This document shows, one piece after another, positions 15,451-24,795 of a stretch of 64,000 nucleotides of DNA. Under the pieces are notes generated by a model. It had not been told where the DNA came from. It worked only from the letters and a program-made list of their open reading frames with translations, and ran no database searches. Made by a program: the position numbers and the translations under genes. The stretch's first letter is position 1. Each line of letters opens with the position of its first letter. Origin of the DNA: JBCCAG01 sp050331115 (lineage in GTDB: Bacteria > Cyanobacteriota > Cyanobacteriia > CAKZMO01); NCBI GenBank assembly GCA_050331115.1, contig JBHJHD010000040.1, positions 1 to 64,000 on the forward strand, given 5' to 3'.

Positions 15451-18400
15451 GTGGAAAAGCCTGCCCTAAAGATCAGCCTACTTGCAGGTGATTTTTGCGC
15501 CACCAATCAGGGCGTTCCCATAGCGCTGCGCCCACGATCGCAGCAGTTTCTGGCCTACTTGGTCCTGCATCACCAGACCCCCCAGCCCCGCCGCCGCATC
15601 GCGGGGCAGCTTTGGCCCGACACCACAGACGCCCAGTCTCGCACAAACCTGCGTAAAGAGCTGCACTACCTGCGGCAGACCTGTCCAACGCTGGCGTCCT
15701 GCATTGCGGTCACGAATCAAACCCTGTACTGGCAGCCTCAGGTTCCCTGCGCTGTCGACGTTGACGCCTTTAAGGCCGCTTTGGTAACCGCAGCGAGCAC
15801 CGAGGGAGCCCCAGCGGGGCAGGCGCTAGAGACCGCCCTGACGCTCTACCAAAGCGACCTTTGGCCCGACTGCGATACCGAGTGGATTTACGCTGAACGA
15901 GAGTGCCTAAGACAGGACTACGGCCTGGCCTTGGCCCGGGCGACCCGCCTGTTTGGCGAGCTGAGAGAAACCGCAAAGGCGATTTCGCTAGGGCAGCAGT
16001 GGCTCCAGGCAGCGCCCCTAAACGAAGAGGGCTATCAGGTCCTGATGACGCTGTACGAAGCTGCGGGCGATCGCGCTAGCGCTCTGCAGCTCTATCACCG
16101 CTGTATGACTACGCTACAGGCTGAGCTGGGGGTTTCTCCGAGCGCGGCGATCGCCGAGATCTATCAGCGGCTGCTGAGGGCTGACGATAGCCCCGCCATC
16201 GATGCCCCGCTTGCCTCAGCCGCCTCTCTCGCTAATACCGCCTTGCCCCTGCCAGAGACACCCTTGTCGGGACCCAAGCCCCTCGCGCCTCTCGTGGGCC
16301 GCGAGGATCTGTGTCAGGCCATGGAGCAATGGCTCTCGCTTGAGACCGCCCCGCTGCTGGTCCTGACTGGGGAGCCAGGTATCGGCAAAACGCGCCTGCT
16401 AGAAGCGCTTGTCGAGAAGGCGGCCCAGCATCACTTTCAGCCCTGCTGGGGTCAGGCCTTTGCCGCTGAGCAGCTGCGCTCCTACGGCGTTTGGATTGAT
16501 CTGCTGCAGTCAGCCTCTAAATTGCCCCAGCTGAGGGCGCTATCGAATCGCTTGTGCGACGTATCGGGGGAAGGGCTGCGCCACCGGGAGCAGTTGCTAA
16601 ATACCGTTGCCGAAGCCTTAAATGTTGAGATTAGCGCCCGTCCCCTTTTGATGGTGTTTGACGATATTCACTGGCTAGATGACGCGTCAGCGACCCTGCT
16701 GCATTACCTGTTCCGGCTGCTATCCAGTCAGCGGCTACGCATCGCCTGTGCCACCCGCGAGCAAGAGCTGCAGGAGAATTCGGCGGTATCCGATCTGCTC
16801 ACCGCGCTACGGCGGGCGAACCGCCTGCAAGCGCTAAAGGTCTCGCCGCTCACGCCCGAGGGCATCTCTGCCCTGGTACAGCCGCTGCACGCCACCGACC
16901 CGGCGCGTCAGCTCGACCCCCAGCAAATCTATGCCGACAGCGGCGGCAACCCCCTATTTGCCCTAGAGGTCGCCCGAGTAGCGGCCCACAAGACCAATAC
17001 GTTGTCGGCGCTAATCGACGATCGACTGCAGCGCTTAGATTCGGCGGCCCGGGACCTGCTGCCCTGGGCGGCAGCCCTGGGACAGCGCTTCAACCCCAAG
17101 ACCCTGGCGCTGGCGGCGGGCTATTCGCCGATGCCGTTTCTCGCGGCGATTGAGCAGCTAGAGGTGCAGCAGATCATTTGCCCTGCCCGTTCGGCCCAGG
17201 CCCATTTGGTCCAGGCTAATACGGACTACGAGTTTGTCCACGATCTGGTGCGCCAGGTGGCCTACGGTCAGCTTTCTCCACCTCGGCGGCGGCTGATTCA
17301 CGGGCAGCTGGCAGAAACGCTCAACGCCCAAACGGTCGAGGACGACCTGGCCAGTCAGGTGGCCTACCACGCCGAACTGGCGGGAAACCACGCCCTAGCA
17401 GCGCAGGCCTGCTTGGCCGCCGCTGCCCGTGGCCTGCGTCTGTTTGCCTACAGCGACGTGATTCAGCTAGTGGAGCAGGGGCTAGACCACGGCGCACACC
17501 TCCCCACCCGCGATCGCCTGACGCTGACGGCCCAGCTGCTGCGGGTGCGGGTCAACGCGGGTGTTGCCCCAGACGATGCCGCTGATCTAGAGTTTCAGCT
17601 GCATCGTCTGCTAAGTGATATGGCAGGATTAGCGCTGCCTGAAGCCGAGATAACAGCACAGGAGGCAATCAACATCCTAAATTACGACCAGGGCAACCTG
17701 ACGACGGTACATGTGCATGTGTCCAAGCTGCTAGACGACCTGCCCCCTAGCCCCCGCCTACAGGCCGAGAGTCTAGCCTCCAACGGGTGCTGTTTGGCGG
17801 AAATTGAGCGCGATATGGACCGAGCCGAAGCCGTACTGCTGGAGGCGCAGTCTATTGCAGATCGGCTGGGGCTGACCTTAGTCGACATTCCGATAGGTCT
17901 GGGCTGCGTGAGTCAATATCGAGGGGACTACAGACAGGCCCGAGCCTATCTTCGCAAGGCGCTACAGCTCGCCCGAAACCAGCAAGATCTCGCCCGTCAG
18001 AGGGACGCCCTCAACTACCTCGTTGTAGTGGGCTGGAATAGCAATCAGCCCGACGTTGCGGAAGTGGAAGCGCTACTGACCTTATCGGCGCAGCTTCCCC
18101 AAGGAAGTGAGGGCGAGTTTGCCCAGGCGCTGCTCATCCTGAGCACCCATGCTGACAGCTTGAAGGAGAGTGATGCGTCGACTGTTGCGCTGGACGAGGC
18201 GCTGCATCGGTTAGACCAGCTCGATGCCCAGCGCAAGCTGGTCTTTGTGGCCAGCCACGCCAGCGAAATTGCTCTATCCCGTGGTCACCAGGATCTCGCA
18301 CAGCGCTACGGCGCGATCGCCTACCAAGCAGCCCAGCGGGTTGGACACCCCAACGACTTGGCGACAGCGGCAGCGCTTCAGATACTCAGCGTCCGCCCAG

Positions 18401-18522
18401 AGGATAAACTGACACATTGGCGATCGCTACAACCCCAAATTACAGCGCAAATTACTGAGGATTTTAGCCTCAGCGCTCGGGCTAGCGCCCTGTGGGCTCG
18501 GGCCCAAGAGACCGTGCACTAG
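15451..18522 (+). CDS. SARP-family regulator with BTAD and AAA ATPase domains
   Basis: 1023 aa from GTG. Residues 1-95 are an OmpR-like winged helix (LYLHHQ-type core, RIAGQLWPDTTDAQSRTNLR), residues about 96-245 the bacterial transcriptional activator domain (ALTLYQSDLWPDCDTEWIYA ... EGYQVLMTLYEAAGDRASAL). An ATPase domain starts with LVGRE at about 283, Walker A GEPGIGKT at 307-314 and Walker B MVFDDIHW at 401-408. The last 450 residues are TPR-like helical repeats without a LuxR helix. This is the AfsR/SARP large-regulator plan known mainly from actinobacteria, where it activates small-molecule pathways. Followed 73 nt later by a DUF4242 gene and divergent from a methyltransferase. Confidence 0.9.
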   Translation: MEKPALKISLLAGDFCATNQGVPIALRPRSQQFLAYLVLHHQTPQPRRRIAGQLWPDTTDAQSRTNLRKELHYLRQTCPTLASCIAVTNQTLYWQPQVPCAVDVDAFKAALVTAASTEGAPAGQALETALTLYQSDLWPDCDTEWIYAERECLRQDYGLALARATRLFGELRETAKAISLGQQWLQAAPLNEEGYQVLMTLYEAAGDRASALQLYHRCMTTLQAELGVSPSAAIAEIYQRLLRADDSPAIDAPLASAASLANTALPLPETPLSGPKPLAPLVGREDLCQAMEQWLSLETAPLLVLTGEPGIGKTRLLEALVEKAAQHHFQPCWGQAFAAEQLRSYGVWIDLLQSASKLPQLRALSNRLCDVSGEGLRHREQLLNTVAEALNVEISARPLLMVFDDIHWLDDASATLLHYLFRLLSSQRLRIACATREQELQENSAVSDLLTALRRANRLQALKVSPLTPEGISALVQPLHATDPARQLDPQQIYADSGGNPLFALEVARVAAHKTNTLSALIDDRLQRLDSAARDLLPWAAALGQRFNPKTLALAAGYSPMPFLAAIEQLEVQQIICPARSAQAHLVQANTDYEFVHDLVRQVAYGQLSPPRRRLIHGQLAETLNAQTVEDDLASQVAYHAELAGNHALAAQACLAAAARGLRLFAYSDVIQLVEQGLDHGAHLPTRDRLTLTAQLLRVRVNAGVAPDDAADLEFQLHRLLSDMAGLALPEAEITAQEAINILNYDQGNLTTVHVHVSKLLDDLPPSPRLQAESLASNGCCLAEIERDMDRAEAVLLEAQSIADRLGLTLVDIPIGLGCVSQYRGDYRQARAYLRKALQLARNQQDLARQRDALNYLVVVGWNSNQPDVAEVEALLTLSAQLPQGSEGEFAQALLILSTHADSLKESDASTVALDEALHRLDQLDAQRKLVFVASHASEIALSRGHQDLAQRYGAIAYQAAQRVGHPNDLATAAALQILSVRPEDKLTHWRSLQPQITAQITEDFSLSARASALWARAQETVH

Positions 18523-18595
18523 CCCTTATCAAGATTGGTTCGGCGCAGCGGTTGAATCAGTCTCGATTGTTTAAGCACCATCAGCGAGGTAAATC

Positions 18596-18862
18596 ATGGC
18601 TCTCATCATTGTCGAAACCACCTATGATCCCCCCATTGACCAGGCCGTTTGGGACGAGCTTGTGGAGCGCAGTGGACCCTGCATGAGCGAGCGCAATGTG
18701 ACCTGGCGGCGCACCTACCTCTCCCGCGATCGCAGGCGCAGCATCTGCGAGCTGGAGGCCGCCGATGCAGAGACAGTGCGCGCTGCTCACCAGCGGGGGA
18801 ATATTCCCTATGACCATATCTGGTCTGCGGACTTAGTAGAGGCGCTGTCTGCTGTCATTTAG
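18596..18862 (+). CDS. DUF4242 family small protein
   Basis: 88 aa, ferredoxin-like fold family (DUF4242; the Streptomyces SCO4226 member binds nickel). Visible features are MALIIVETTYDPPI, a Cys-containing loop SGPCMSERNVTWRRTYLS and the ending IWSADLVEAL. GAGGTAAATC precedes the ATG. Located 73 nt after the SARP gene on the same strand, so it may be in its operon or be a regulon member. Biochemical role not established. Confidence 0.8.
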   Translation: MALIIVETTYDPPIDQAVWDELVERSGPCMSERNVTWRRTYLSRDRRRSICELEAADAETVRAAHQRGNIPYDHIWSADLVEALSAVI

Positions 18863-18903
18863 CAAAGAAAAGTCAATATCACCATCACCCCATATATCAT
18901 CCT

Positions 18904-19060
18904 GCGATGAATGCTGCACTGGGCGATAAATTCTGCGAAAATAGCGCGATTGCCCACGAATCTACCCCCTCAAACGCTCCACCCTTCGCCGTACGAGCGG
19001 GTTTAGCATAAACCTATTGGAAAAGACCGAAACGCTACCGCCAAACCCGCCCCGACAACA
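18904..19060 (+). repeat. REP-type composite repeat, copy A
   Basis: First of a set of repeats surrounding the RAYT gene. It begins with the GCGATGAATGCTGC motif at 18904 and continues to the 80-bp palindromic core at 18981-19060, where GCGGGTTT pairs with AAACCCGC across about 40 nt. One base of the longer arm seen in copies B and C is changed (GAGCGGG instead of GGGCGGG). Confidence 0.7.
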
Positions 19061-19085
19061 TTTCCATTGCCCATCCATCCCGCGC

Positions 19086-19226
19086 GCGATGAATGCTGCG
19101 CATTATATACGCGATCGCCAAATGCATCTACACAATCGACGCATCCACCCTTCGCCGTACGGGCGGGTTTAGCATAAACCTATTGGAAAAGACCGAAACG
19201 CTACTGCCAAACCCGCCCCGACAAAA
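19086..19226 (+). repeat. REP-type composite repeat, copy B
   Basis: Same layout as copy A. GCGATGAATGCTGCGC starts at 19086, and the core is at 19147-19226. Perfect 10-bp arms GGGCGGGTTT (19161-19170) and AAACCCGCCC (19209-19218) enclose an inner hairpin GGTTTA-GCA-TAAACC. The core is nearly identical to copies A and C. Confidence 0.75.
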
Positions 19227-19248
19227 TTCCCATCACCCCTTCCAAAAT

Positions 19249-19286
19249 GCGATGAATTCATCGCATTCGCTACGCGATCGCCAAAT
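19249..19286 (+). repeat. Left half of a third composite repeat, next to the RAYT gene
   Basis: GCGATGAATTCATCGC starts at 19249 and runs into a GCGATCGCC AAAT ending, like the left halves at 18904 and 19086. The matching 80-bp core (copy C) is found only on the far side of the transposase gene, so the gene appears to sit inside this repeat unit. Confidence 0.55.
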
Positions 19287-19339
19287 CATCCCCACGGCAT
19301 TTGGGCACCCTGCAAACGGATGCATCCAAACGCCAACCC

Positions 19340-19861
19340 ATGAAATATGATCCCAAAAAACACCACCGCCGCTCGATCCGCCTCAAAGGCTACGACTATG
19401 CCTCCGCCGGAGCCTACTTCATCACCATCTGCGCCTATCAACGCAAACGCCTCTTTGGACAGGTTGTAAACGGCGAAATGGAACTCAACTTAATCGGACG
19501 AACCGCTCGAGGTCACTGGATGAAATTGCCAAAACACCATCGTCATCTACACCTCGACGAATTTATCATCATGCCCGACCACATGCACGGCATTTTAATC
19601 CTCGACCATGGCATATCCGGTATGGATCTGCCCTCTTCAAACGCCCCTGGTTCAAAACGCCACAGTCTCTCCGAAATTATTCGCGGCTTCAAGACATTCT
19701 CCACCCGACGCATCAACCAAATCCGCCAAACGCCAGGAATATCTGTATGGCAGCGCAATTTCTACGAGCACATCATCCGCGATGAAATCGCTATGCAAAA
19801 CATCCGACGCTACATTCAGGCCAATCCTGCCTCCTGGCAACGAAAATCTCGCCGCGCCTAA
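19340..19861 (+). CDS. REP-associated tyrosine transposase (RAYT)
   Basis: 173 aa from ATG 19340 (MKYDPKKHHRR); an upstream in-frame ATG lacks support. Y1 HUH-type single-domain transposase: family opening SIRLKGYDYASAGAYFIT, the HUH motif in IIMPDHMHGILIL, and the catalytic tyrosine in RRYIQANPASW. RAYTs process REP palindromes rather than moving as ordinary IS elements. The gene is intact and is surrounded by at least three long repeats and one short one that carry such palindromes, which supports assignment and recent activity. Confidence 0.9.
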   Translation: MKYDPKKHHRRSIRLKGYDYASAGAYFITICAYQRKRLFGQVVNGEMELNLIGRTARGHWMKLPKHHRHLHLDEFIIMPDHMHGILILDHGISGMDLPSSNAPGSKRHSLSEIIRGFKTFSTRRINQIRQTPGISVWQRNFYEHIIRDEIAMQNIRRYIQANPASWQRKSRRA

Positions 19862-19873
19862 ATTCATCCCCTC

Positions 19874-19953
19874 ACCCTTCGCCGTACGGGCGGGTTTAGC
19901 ATAAACCTATTGGAAAAGACCGAAACGCTACTGCAAAACCCGCCCCGACAACA
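19874..19953 (+). repeat. REP-type palindromic repeat, copy C
   Basis: 80-bp core starting 13 nt after the RAYT stop. Arms GGGCGGGTTT (19888-19897) and AAACCCGCCC (19936-19945). Differs from copy B at very few positions, so it is probably recognised by the adjacent transposase. Confidence 0.75.
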
Positions 19954-19976
19954 TCTCTATCATCTCCATCAACATC

Positions 19977-19997
19977 GCCAAACCCGCCCCGATAACA
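19977..19997 (+). repeat. Short REP fragment (right arm only)
   Basis: Repeats only the right end of the core, with CCAAACCCGCCCCGAT and then AACA. A similar right-arm piece, CCAAACCCGCCCCGAC, is at about 61743, far from the cluster. Confidence 0.5.
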
Positions 19998-20122
19998 TCG
20001 CCATCAATCTTTCTCCCGAACCCTAAGAAAAGCTAACATCAGCAAATCCAGATAGAAAACGCAGTAGGCTTAATTAACAGTAGCCCCAGCTACGCCCTAT
20101 TCCACTAGCGCCTCTCCCTCCG

Positions 20123-22087
20123 ATGACACAAGCGATCGAATCCATCCTCCAAGAGCAGCGTCGCTTCCCCCCCAGCGTCGCGTTTTCTCAGCAGGCCCAC
20201 GTTAAAAGCCAGGCCGACTACGAAAAGCTGTACGAAGAGGCCAAGGCAGACCCCGCCGCCTTTTGGGCCAAGCTGGCTAAAGAAGAGCTGCACTGGTTTG
20301 AGCCATGGAATCAGGTGCTCGACTGGCAACCCCCCCACGCCAAGTGGTTCGTCGGCGGCAAGCTCAACATCAGCGACAACTGCCTCGATCGCCACCTGAA
20401 GACCTGGCGCAAAAATAAGGCGGCGCTGATCTGGGAAGGGGAGCCGGGAGACTCCCGCACCTTTACCTACGCCCAGCTTCACCGGGAGGTGTGTCAGTTT
20501 GCCAACGCCCTGAAGCAGCTCGGCGTCGGCAAGGGCGATGTGGTGGGCATCTACATGCCCATGATTCCCGAAGCGGCGATCGCCATGCTGGCCTGCGCCC
20601 GCATCGGTGCCCCACACACGGTGGTATTCGGCGGCTTTAGCGCTGAAGCCCTGCGGGACCGGCTCAACGACGGCAAGGCCAAGGTGGTTGTCACCGCAGA
20701 TGGCGGCTTCCGCAAAGATAAGGCTGTGCCGCTGAAGGTGCAGGTAGACAAGGCGCTGGAGGGCGATGCGGCCCCTACGGTGGAGCACGTAATCGTCGTG
20801 CAGCGCACTAAAGAAGCAATCGAGATGGTGGACGGCCGCGATCGCTGGTGGCACGAGCTGCAAAACGACGTGAGCGCCCACTGCCCCGCCGAACCTATGG
20901 ACAGCGAGGACATGCTGTTCATCCTCTACACCTCCGGCAGCACCGGCAAGCCGAAGGGCGTGGTGCACACGACGGGGGGCTACAACCTCTACACCCACAT
21001 GACCACAAAGTGGATCTTCGACCTCAAGGATGAGGACGTGTACTGGTGCGCCGCCGACGTGGGCTGGATTACCGGCCACAGCTACATCGTCTACGGACCG
21101 CTGTCCAACGGGGCGACGGTGGTCATGTACGAAGGCGCGCCCCGCCCCTCAAATCCGGGCTGCAGCTGGGACATCATCGAAAAATACGGCGTCACCATCC
21201 TCTACACCGCCCCCACCGCCATCCGCGCCTTCATCAAAATGGGGGATGATCATCCCAACGCCCGGGACCTCTCTTCCCTGCGGCTGCTGGGCACCGTGGG
21301 TGAACCCATTAACCCCGAAGCCTGGATGTGGTACCACCGGGTAATCGGTGGCGAGCGCTGCCCCATCGTAGATACCTGGTGGCAAACCGAGACCGGCGGC
21401 ATTATGCTCACGCCCCTGCCGGGAGCCATCCCCACAAAGCCCGGTTCCGCCACCCGGCCCTTTCCCGGCATCCTGGCGGACGTGGTGGATATGGAGGGCA
21501 ACCCCGTCGAGGGGGACGGTGGCTACCTGGTCGTCAAGCACCCCTGGCCCAGCATGCTGCGCACGGTGTATGGCGACAACGAGCGCTTCCGCCGCACCTA
21601 CTGGGAGCCGATCGCGCCCAAAGATGGCCAGCACTTTTATTTTGCGGGGGATGGCGCTCGCAAAGACGAAGACGGCTACTTTTGGGTGATGGGCCGGGTG
21701 GACGACGTGATCAACGTGTCGGGGCACCGCCTGGGCACCATGGAGATCGAGTCGGCCCTGGTGTCCCACCCGGCGGTGGCAGAGGCTGCCGTAGTCGGTC
21801 GCCCTGACGATCTTAAGGGCGAAGAGATCTTCGCTTTCATTACTCTAGAAGGCAGCGCGCAGCCCAGCGACGACCTCAAGAAAGCGCTGCGGGCACACGT
21901 CTCTCAGGAAATCGGCCCCATCGCTAAGCCCGGCGACATCCGCTTCAGCGATGCCCTCCCCAAGACCCGCTCCGGCAAAATTATGCGACGACTGCTGAGA
22001 GCGCTAGCGGCTGGACAAGAGGTGTCCGGCGATACCTCGACGCTGGAGGATCGCTCAGTCTTAGACCAGCTGCGTCAGGGCGAGTAA
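20123..22087 (+). CDS. acs: Acetyl-CoA synthetase (AMP-forming)
   Basis: 654 aa, full length. Converts acetate, ATP and CoA to acetyl-CoA, AMP and PPi. AMP-binding motif YTSGSTGKPKGVVHT near residue 270, the WWQTETGG motif of acyl-adenylate enzymes, and the acetylation-regulated lysine in PKTRSGKIMRR near the C terminus. N-terminal ACAS segment present. The stop lies 4 nt from the stop of the convergent TPR gene. The region upstream holds the REP cluster, so the promoter is within about 120 nt before the ATG. Confidence 0.97.
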   Translation: MTQAIESILQEQRRFPPSVAFSQQAHVKSQADYEKLYEEAKADPAAFWAKLAKEELHWFEPWNQVLDWQPPHAKWFVGGKLNISDNCLDRHLKTWRKNKAALIWEGEPGDSRTFTYAQLHREVCQFANALKQLGVGKGDVVGIYMPMIPEAAIAMLACARIGAPHTVVFGGFSAEALRDRLNDGKAKVVVTADGGFRKDKAVPLKVQVDKALEGDAAPTVEHVIVVQRTKEAIEMVDGRDRWWHELQNDVSAHCPAEPMDSEDMLFILYTSGSTGKPKGVVHTTGGYNLYTHMTTKWIFDLKDEDVYWCAADVGWITGHSYIVYGPLSNGATVVMYEGAPRPSNPGCSWDIIEKYGVTILYTAPTAIRAFIKMGDDHPNARDLSSLRLLGTVGEPINPEAWMWYHRVIGGERCPIVDTWWQTETGGIMLTPLPGAIPTKPGSATRPFPGILADVVDMEGNPVEGDGGYLVVKHPWPSMLRTVYGDNERFRRTYWEPIAPKDGQHFYFAGDGARKDEDGYFWVMGRVDDVINVSGHRLGTMEIESALVSHPAVAEAAVVGRPDDLKGEEIFAFITLEGSAQPSDDLKKALRAHVSQEIGPIAKPGDIRFSDALPKTRSGKIMRRLLRALAAGQEVSGDTSTLEDRSVLDQLRQGE

Positions 22088-22091
22088 GGCC

Positions 22092-23171
22092 TTATAGATC
22101 TTCCAGGGTCGCCTCCACCTGGGCGATTCCATCGGCATTTCCCTGCTGCTCGTACAGCGCCAGCGCTTGCTCAAGGGCTTCCCTCGCCTGCTGATCCTGC
22201 TGATTACCCAAAAACGCTTTTCCAAGCTGATAGTGGGCACCAGCGGAGCCCGGGTCTAGCTCAATTACCCATTGGTACTCCACCATAGCCAGCAAAAAGT
22301 TGCCCCGCTCAAGGTAGATGTCGCCGACTAGGGCGTGGGCCTCGGCTAGGTCAGGATTGATTCCCGTTGCCCGTCGGTAGGACCTAAAGGCTTCATCGGT
22401 ACGGCCCTGGGCTCTCAAGATGTCGCCAATTTGAAGGTGAACTTGAGCATCATCAGGGTCCAAGAACGCGGCCCGCCGAAACGCTTCGATGCTCTTATCT
22501 ATCTCATTGAGATTGACCCAGGCAACCCCGAGGTTGTAGTGGATGCTGCTGCGCTCTGCAGCCGCCACTGCCTGTTGCAGCACCTCCACTGCCTCCTCGT
22601 AGCGGCCATCTTCAATAAAAAGTGCCCCTATAAATTCATAGATGCTGGCGTTGCTGGGCTGCAGTGTCGCCACCTGCTGATAGGCCTCTAATGCCCCGCT
22701 GTAGTCCTTCAGCCGCGTGAGGACTACCCCCAGTCCTAGAAGGGCCTCAGCGCTACTGCCGTCAACCAGGACGGCGCGGCGATAGGCGTCGGCGGCACCG
22801 GCATAGTCTCGCAGCTGCGCTAGTCCATAGGCCAGAGAAGTCTGAAAGCTCACGTTGTCTGGCGCTAGTCCCACAGCGCTTTGGTAAGCGGCCACAGAAG
22901 CCTCAAAGTTTCCCTGTTGAGCTTCTAAGTACCCAATTCCTGAAAAGATGCGGGCGTTTTCAGGGTCGAGCCCGGCTGCTTCTCTGTAGAGGGCGATCGC
23001 CCGCGGGTAGCTGTTAGCATCTACGGCATCCCGCGCCTGCTGCAGCAGGTTGTTGAGGCGCTCCTCAGCGACCTCACTGGTGCTGAAGGACTGCGCTAAA
23101 GCCGCTGGCGTCCCGCTTGATAGGGCAACTAGACTAGCTAGCCCAACTGCAAAAAGACTTTGTTGAATCAC
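22092..23171 (-). CDS. Exported TPR-repeat protein
   Basis: 359 aa with a signal peptide (MIQQSLFAVGLASLVALSSG, cleavage after ALAQ) and then about eight tetratricopeptide repeats from residue 40 onward (for example AIALYREAAGLDPENARIFS, AYQSAVGLAPDNVSF). Probably periplasmic or lumenal, acting as a protein-protein scaffold. Partner unknown. It is monocistronic as far as the window shows, tail-to-tail with acs. Confidence 0.88.
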   Translation of the reverse strand: MIQQSLFAVGLASLVALSSGTPAALAQSFSTSEVAEERLNNLLQQARDAVDANSYPRAIALYREAAGLDPENARIFSGIGYLEAQQGNFEASVAAYQSAVGLAPDNVSFQTSLAYGLAQLRDYAGAADAYRRAVLVDGSSAEALLGLGVVLTRLKDYSGALEAYQQVATLQPSNASIYEFIGALFIEDGRYEEAVEVLQQAVAAAERSSIHYNLGVAWVNLNEIDKSIEAFRRAAFLDPDDAQVHLQIGDILRAQGRTDEAFRSYRRATGINPDLAEAHALVGDIYLERGNFLLAMVEYQWVIELDPGSAGAHYQLGKAFLGNQQDQQAREALEQALALYEQQGNADGIAQVEATLEDL

Positions 23172-23582
23172 GTGTCTCGTTGTCCACCATTACAATACGC
23201 TACCCGAGCTCGGGCAATTCCTGCTCCTACGCTTCCCCCAAAATTCCCGGATATCGGGAAAGTCTAACGCATTGCCTCGAATTATTTACACAGCGTGTTG
23301 TACCACAGATGGCAGGGCCGAGGCCGTAGAGCACAAATTAGGCACCGATAATTACCGGGGATCATCATAGCCGGTTTGTCCCCATTTGGCCAACGCCATA
23401 GCATGATGCATTAGGACATTACACGCCCTGTTGCCTACGAAACGCAAGGCTTTGTACCAATAGGCTTGTCTTAAGCAACTGTGCCAACGCAATAGAATTG
23501 CAAATCCCCCGCAGGTCTCACGGCGATCGCCAGCACATATGACACAATGAATCGGCCTTTAGATAAGAGGGGGAGCAGACGC
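23172..23582. other. Divergent intergenic region with a shared repeat fragment
   Basis: 411 nt. GATGCATTAGGACATT at 23405-23420 is also found at 61713-61728, where it is half of a perfect hairpin; here the left arm is absent. CCGGATATCGGG at about 23249 is a small palindrome. Ribosome site GGGGGAG precedes the YbjQ start. No RNA gene recognised. Confidence 0.5.
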
Positions 23583-23906
23583 ATGATTCTGTCTACGACT
23601 GACGTGATTCAAGGCACTGCCATTACGGAATACCTGGGAGTCGTTACCGCTGAGGTGGTCTACGGCAGCAACGCGCTCAGGGATTTCTTCGCCGGCATCC
23701 GAGACATTATTGGTGGACGCACCGCAGGGTACGAGCGCGTCTTTGAGAAAGGGCAGCAGGAAGTGCTTGATGAGCTTCAGCGCCGCGCCGCCCGCCTTGG
23801 GGCAGACGGCGTTATCGGCATTGAGGTTAACACCGGCACCATCAAGCTAGACGAAACCGGCGTACTGCTGCTAATTACCGGTACGGGAACCGCCGTCAAG
23901 CTTTAG
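23583..23906 (+). CDS. YbjQ family (UPF0145, heavy-metal-binding-domain-like) protein
   Basis: 107 aa from ATG 23583, preceded by GGGGGAG at a good distance; a longer reading from 23547 adds an unrelated N-terminal piece. Family marks: MILSTTDVIQG, LGVVTAEVVYGSNALRDFFAGI, and ADGVIGIEVNTG. YbjQ proteins are small oligomeric beta proteins of unsettled function. Convergent with the next gene (10 nt apart). Confidence 0.88.
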   Translation: MILSTTDVIQGTAITEYLGVVTAEVVYGSNALRDFFAGIRDIIGGRTAGYERVFEKGQQEVLDELQRRAARLGADGVIGIEVNTGTIKLDETGVLLLITGTGTAVKL

Positions 23907-23916
23907 CGGGCCGGCG

Positions 23917-24519
23917 CTAAGATCGCCTAGATACGCCTTTAGGGTAAGCATCCCGCTTTAGGTTGATGCTCTTGATGTGTTTTTTGACCGTGTTGACGGT
24001 GATATGAAGCTCGAGGGCGATTTCCTCATAGGTATAGTTAATACACCAGTAGAGAAATACCTCGGATTCTCTGTCGGTGAGGCCGAAGCGGGCCCCTTCT
24101 GCAAGGGCACGCTGCTGCGCCGATTGATACTTGTCCTCTAGCAGCACCAAGATGCGATCGCGTTTGTCGGGCTGGAGCCACCGCGCTCGGACCCGTACTA
24201 AAGCCGCCTTCGTGCGGCCCGCTGCACCCTCGATTTGCATTGCCTGAGCGGGCTGTGGCTCACGCATTAGCGGCATACAGAGCCGCCAGATTACTCGTGG
24301 GACATCGTTGATAGGACTGAGGGGATCGCTGAGGCGGCGACAAATCGCGCGGGCGCGGCTGTTGCTGCCCACGATGCCGCCCTCTTTCGTCAAGATCAAG
24401 AAGCCATCGGGTAGGCCTTCTACCACTTCCTGCAGCAGCGTGCGGTGTTCTTTAGCAGCTGGTGCCGCGGCGGAAGCGATTGTCGGAACAGGGATGTAAG
24501 CCGGAATAAAGTCGTTCAT
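23917..24519 (-). CDS. PAS/LuxR-type DNA-binding regulator
   Basis: 200 aa from ATG 24519 (MNDFIPAYIPV); the frame extends to 24687 but that part looks non-coding, and the exact start is uncertain. Middle region is PAS-like (LPDGFLILTKEGGIVGSNSR). The C-terminal LuxR helix-turn-helix is FGLTDRESEVFLYWCINYTY ... NTVKKHIKSI. No receiver domain, so the signal is probably a ligand or protein bound by the PAS-like part. Target genes unknown. Confidence 0.8.
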   Translation of the reverse strand: MNDFIPAYIPVPTIASAAAPAAKEHRTLLQEVVEGLPDGFLILTKEGGIVGSNSRARAICRRLSDPLSPINDVPRVIWRLCMPLMREPQPAQAMQIEGAAGRTKAALVRVRARWLQPDKRDRILVLLEDKYQSAQQRALAEGARFGLTDRESEVFLYWCINYTYEEIALELHITVNTVKKHIKSINLKRDAYPKGVSRRS

Positions 24520-24795
24520 TTTTTGGGGGCTCGATTCATCGACATCAGGGGGGCTGGCCCAAGGAAGCTTCACATGCGCCAGACGTCGGGCTAAGGTGAC
24601 ATTTTTGAGGGAATGCGCTGGGCCAGCAGCGTGAGGCCCTACAGCCAATTGAGCAGGGCACCGGTGCGGCACCTCAAAATAGAGCAATTTAGCGATTGAG
24701 CAATGGGCTGACTGGGGGGAATTAGGTCTGTCAACTTGCTTATGACCTACTACAGGTGATAAATCTGCAATTTCGGGAAAGATAGCTTAAAAACG

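Noticed and set aside
20105..21079. 324-codon open frame antisense to acs
   Set aside because: It is a mirror of strong codon bias in acs; no ribosome site, no family, His/Val-rich low-information sequence.
23172..23582. tRNA or small RNA in this long gap
   Set aside because: No cloverleaf arms or GTTCAAAT-type T loop; only a repeat fragment visible.
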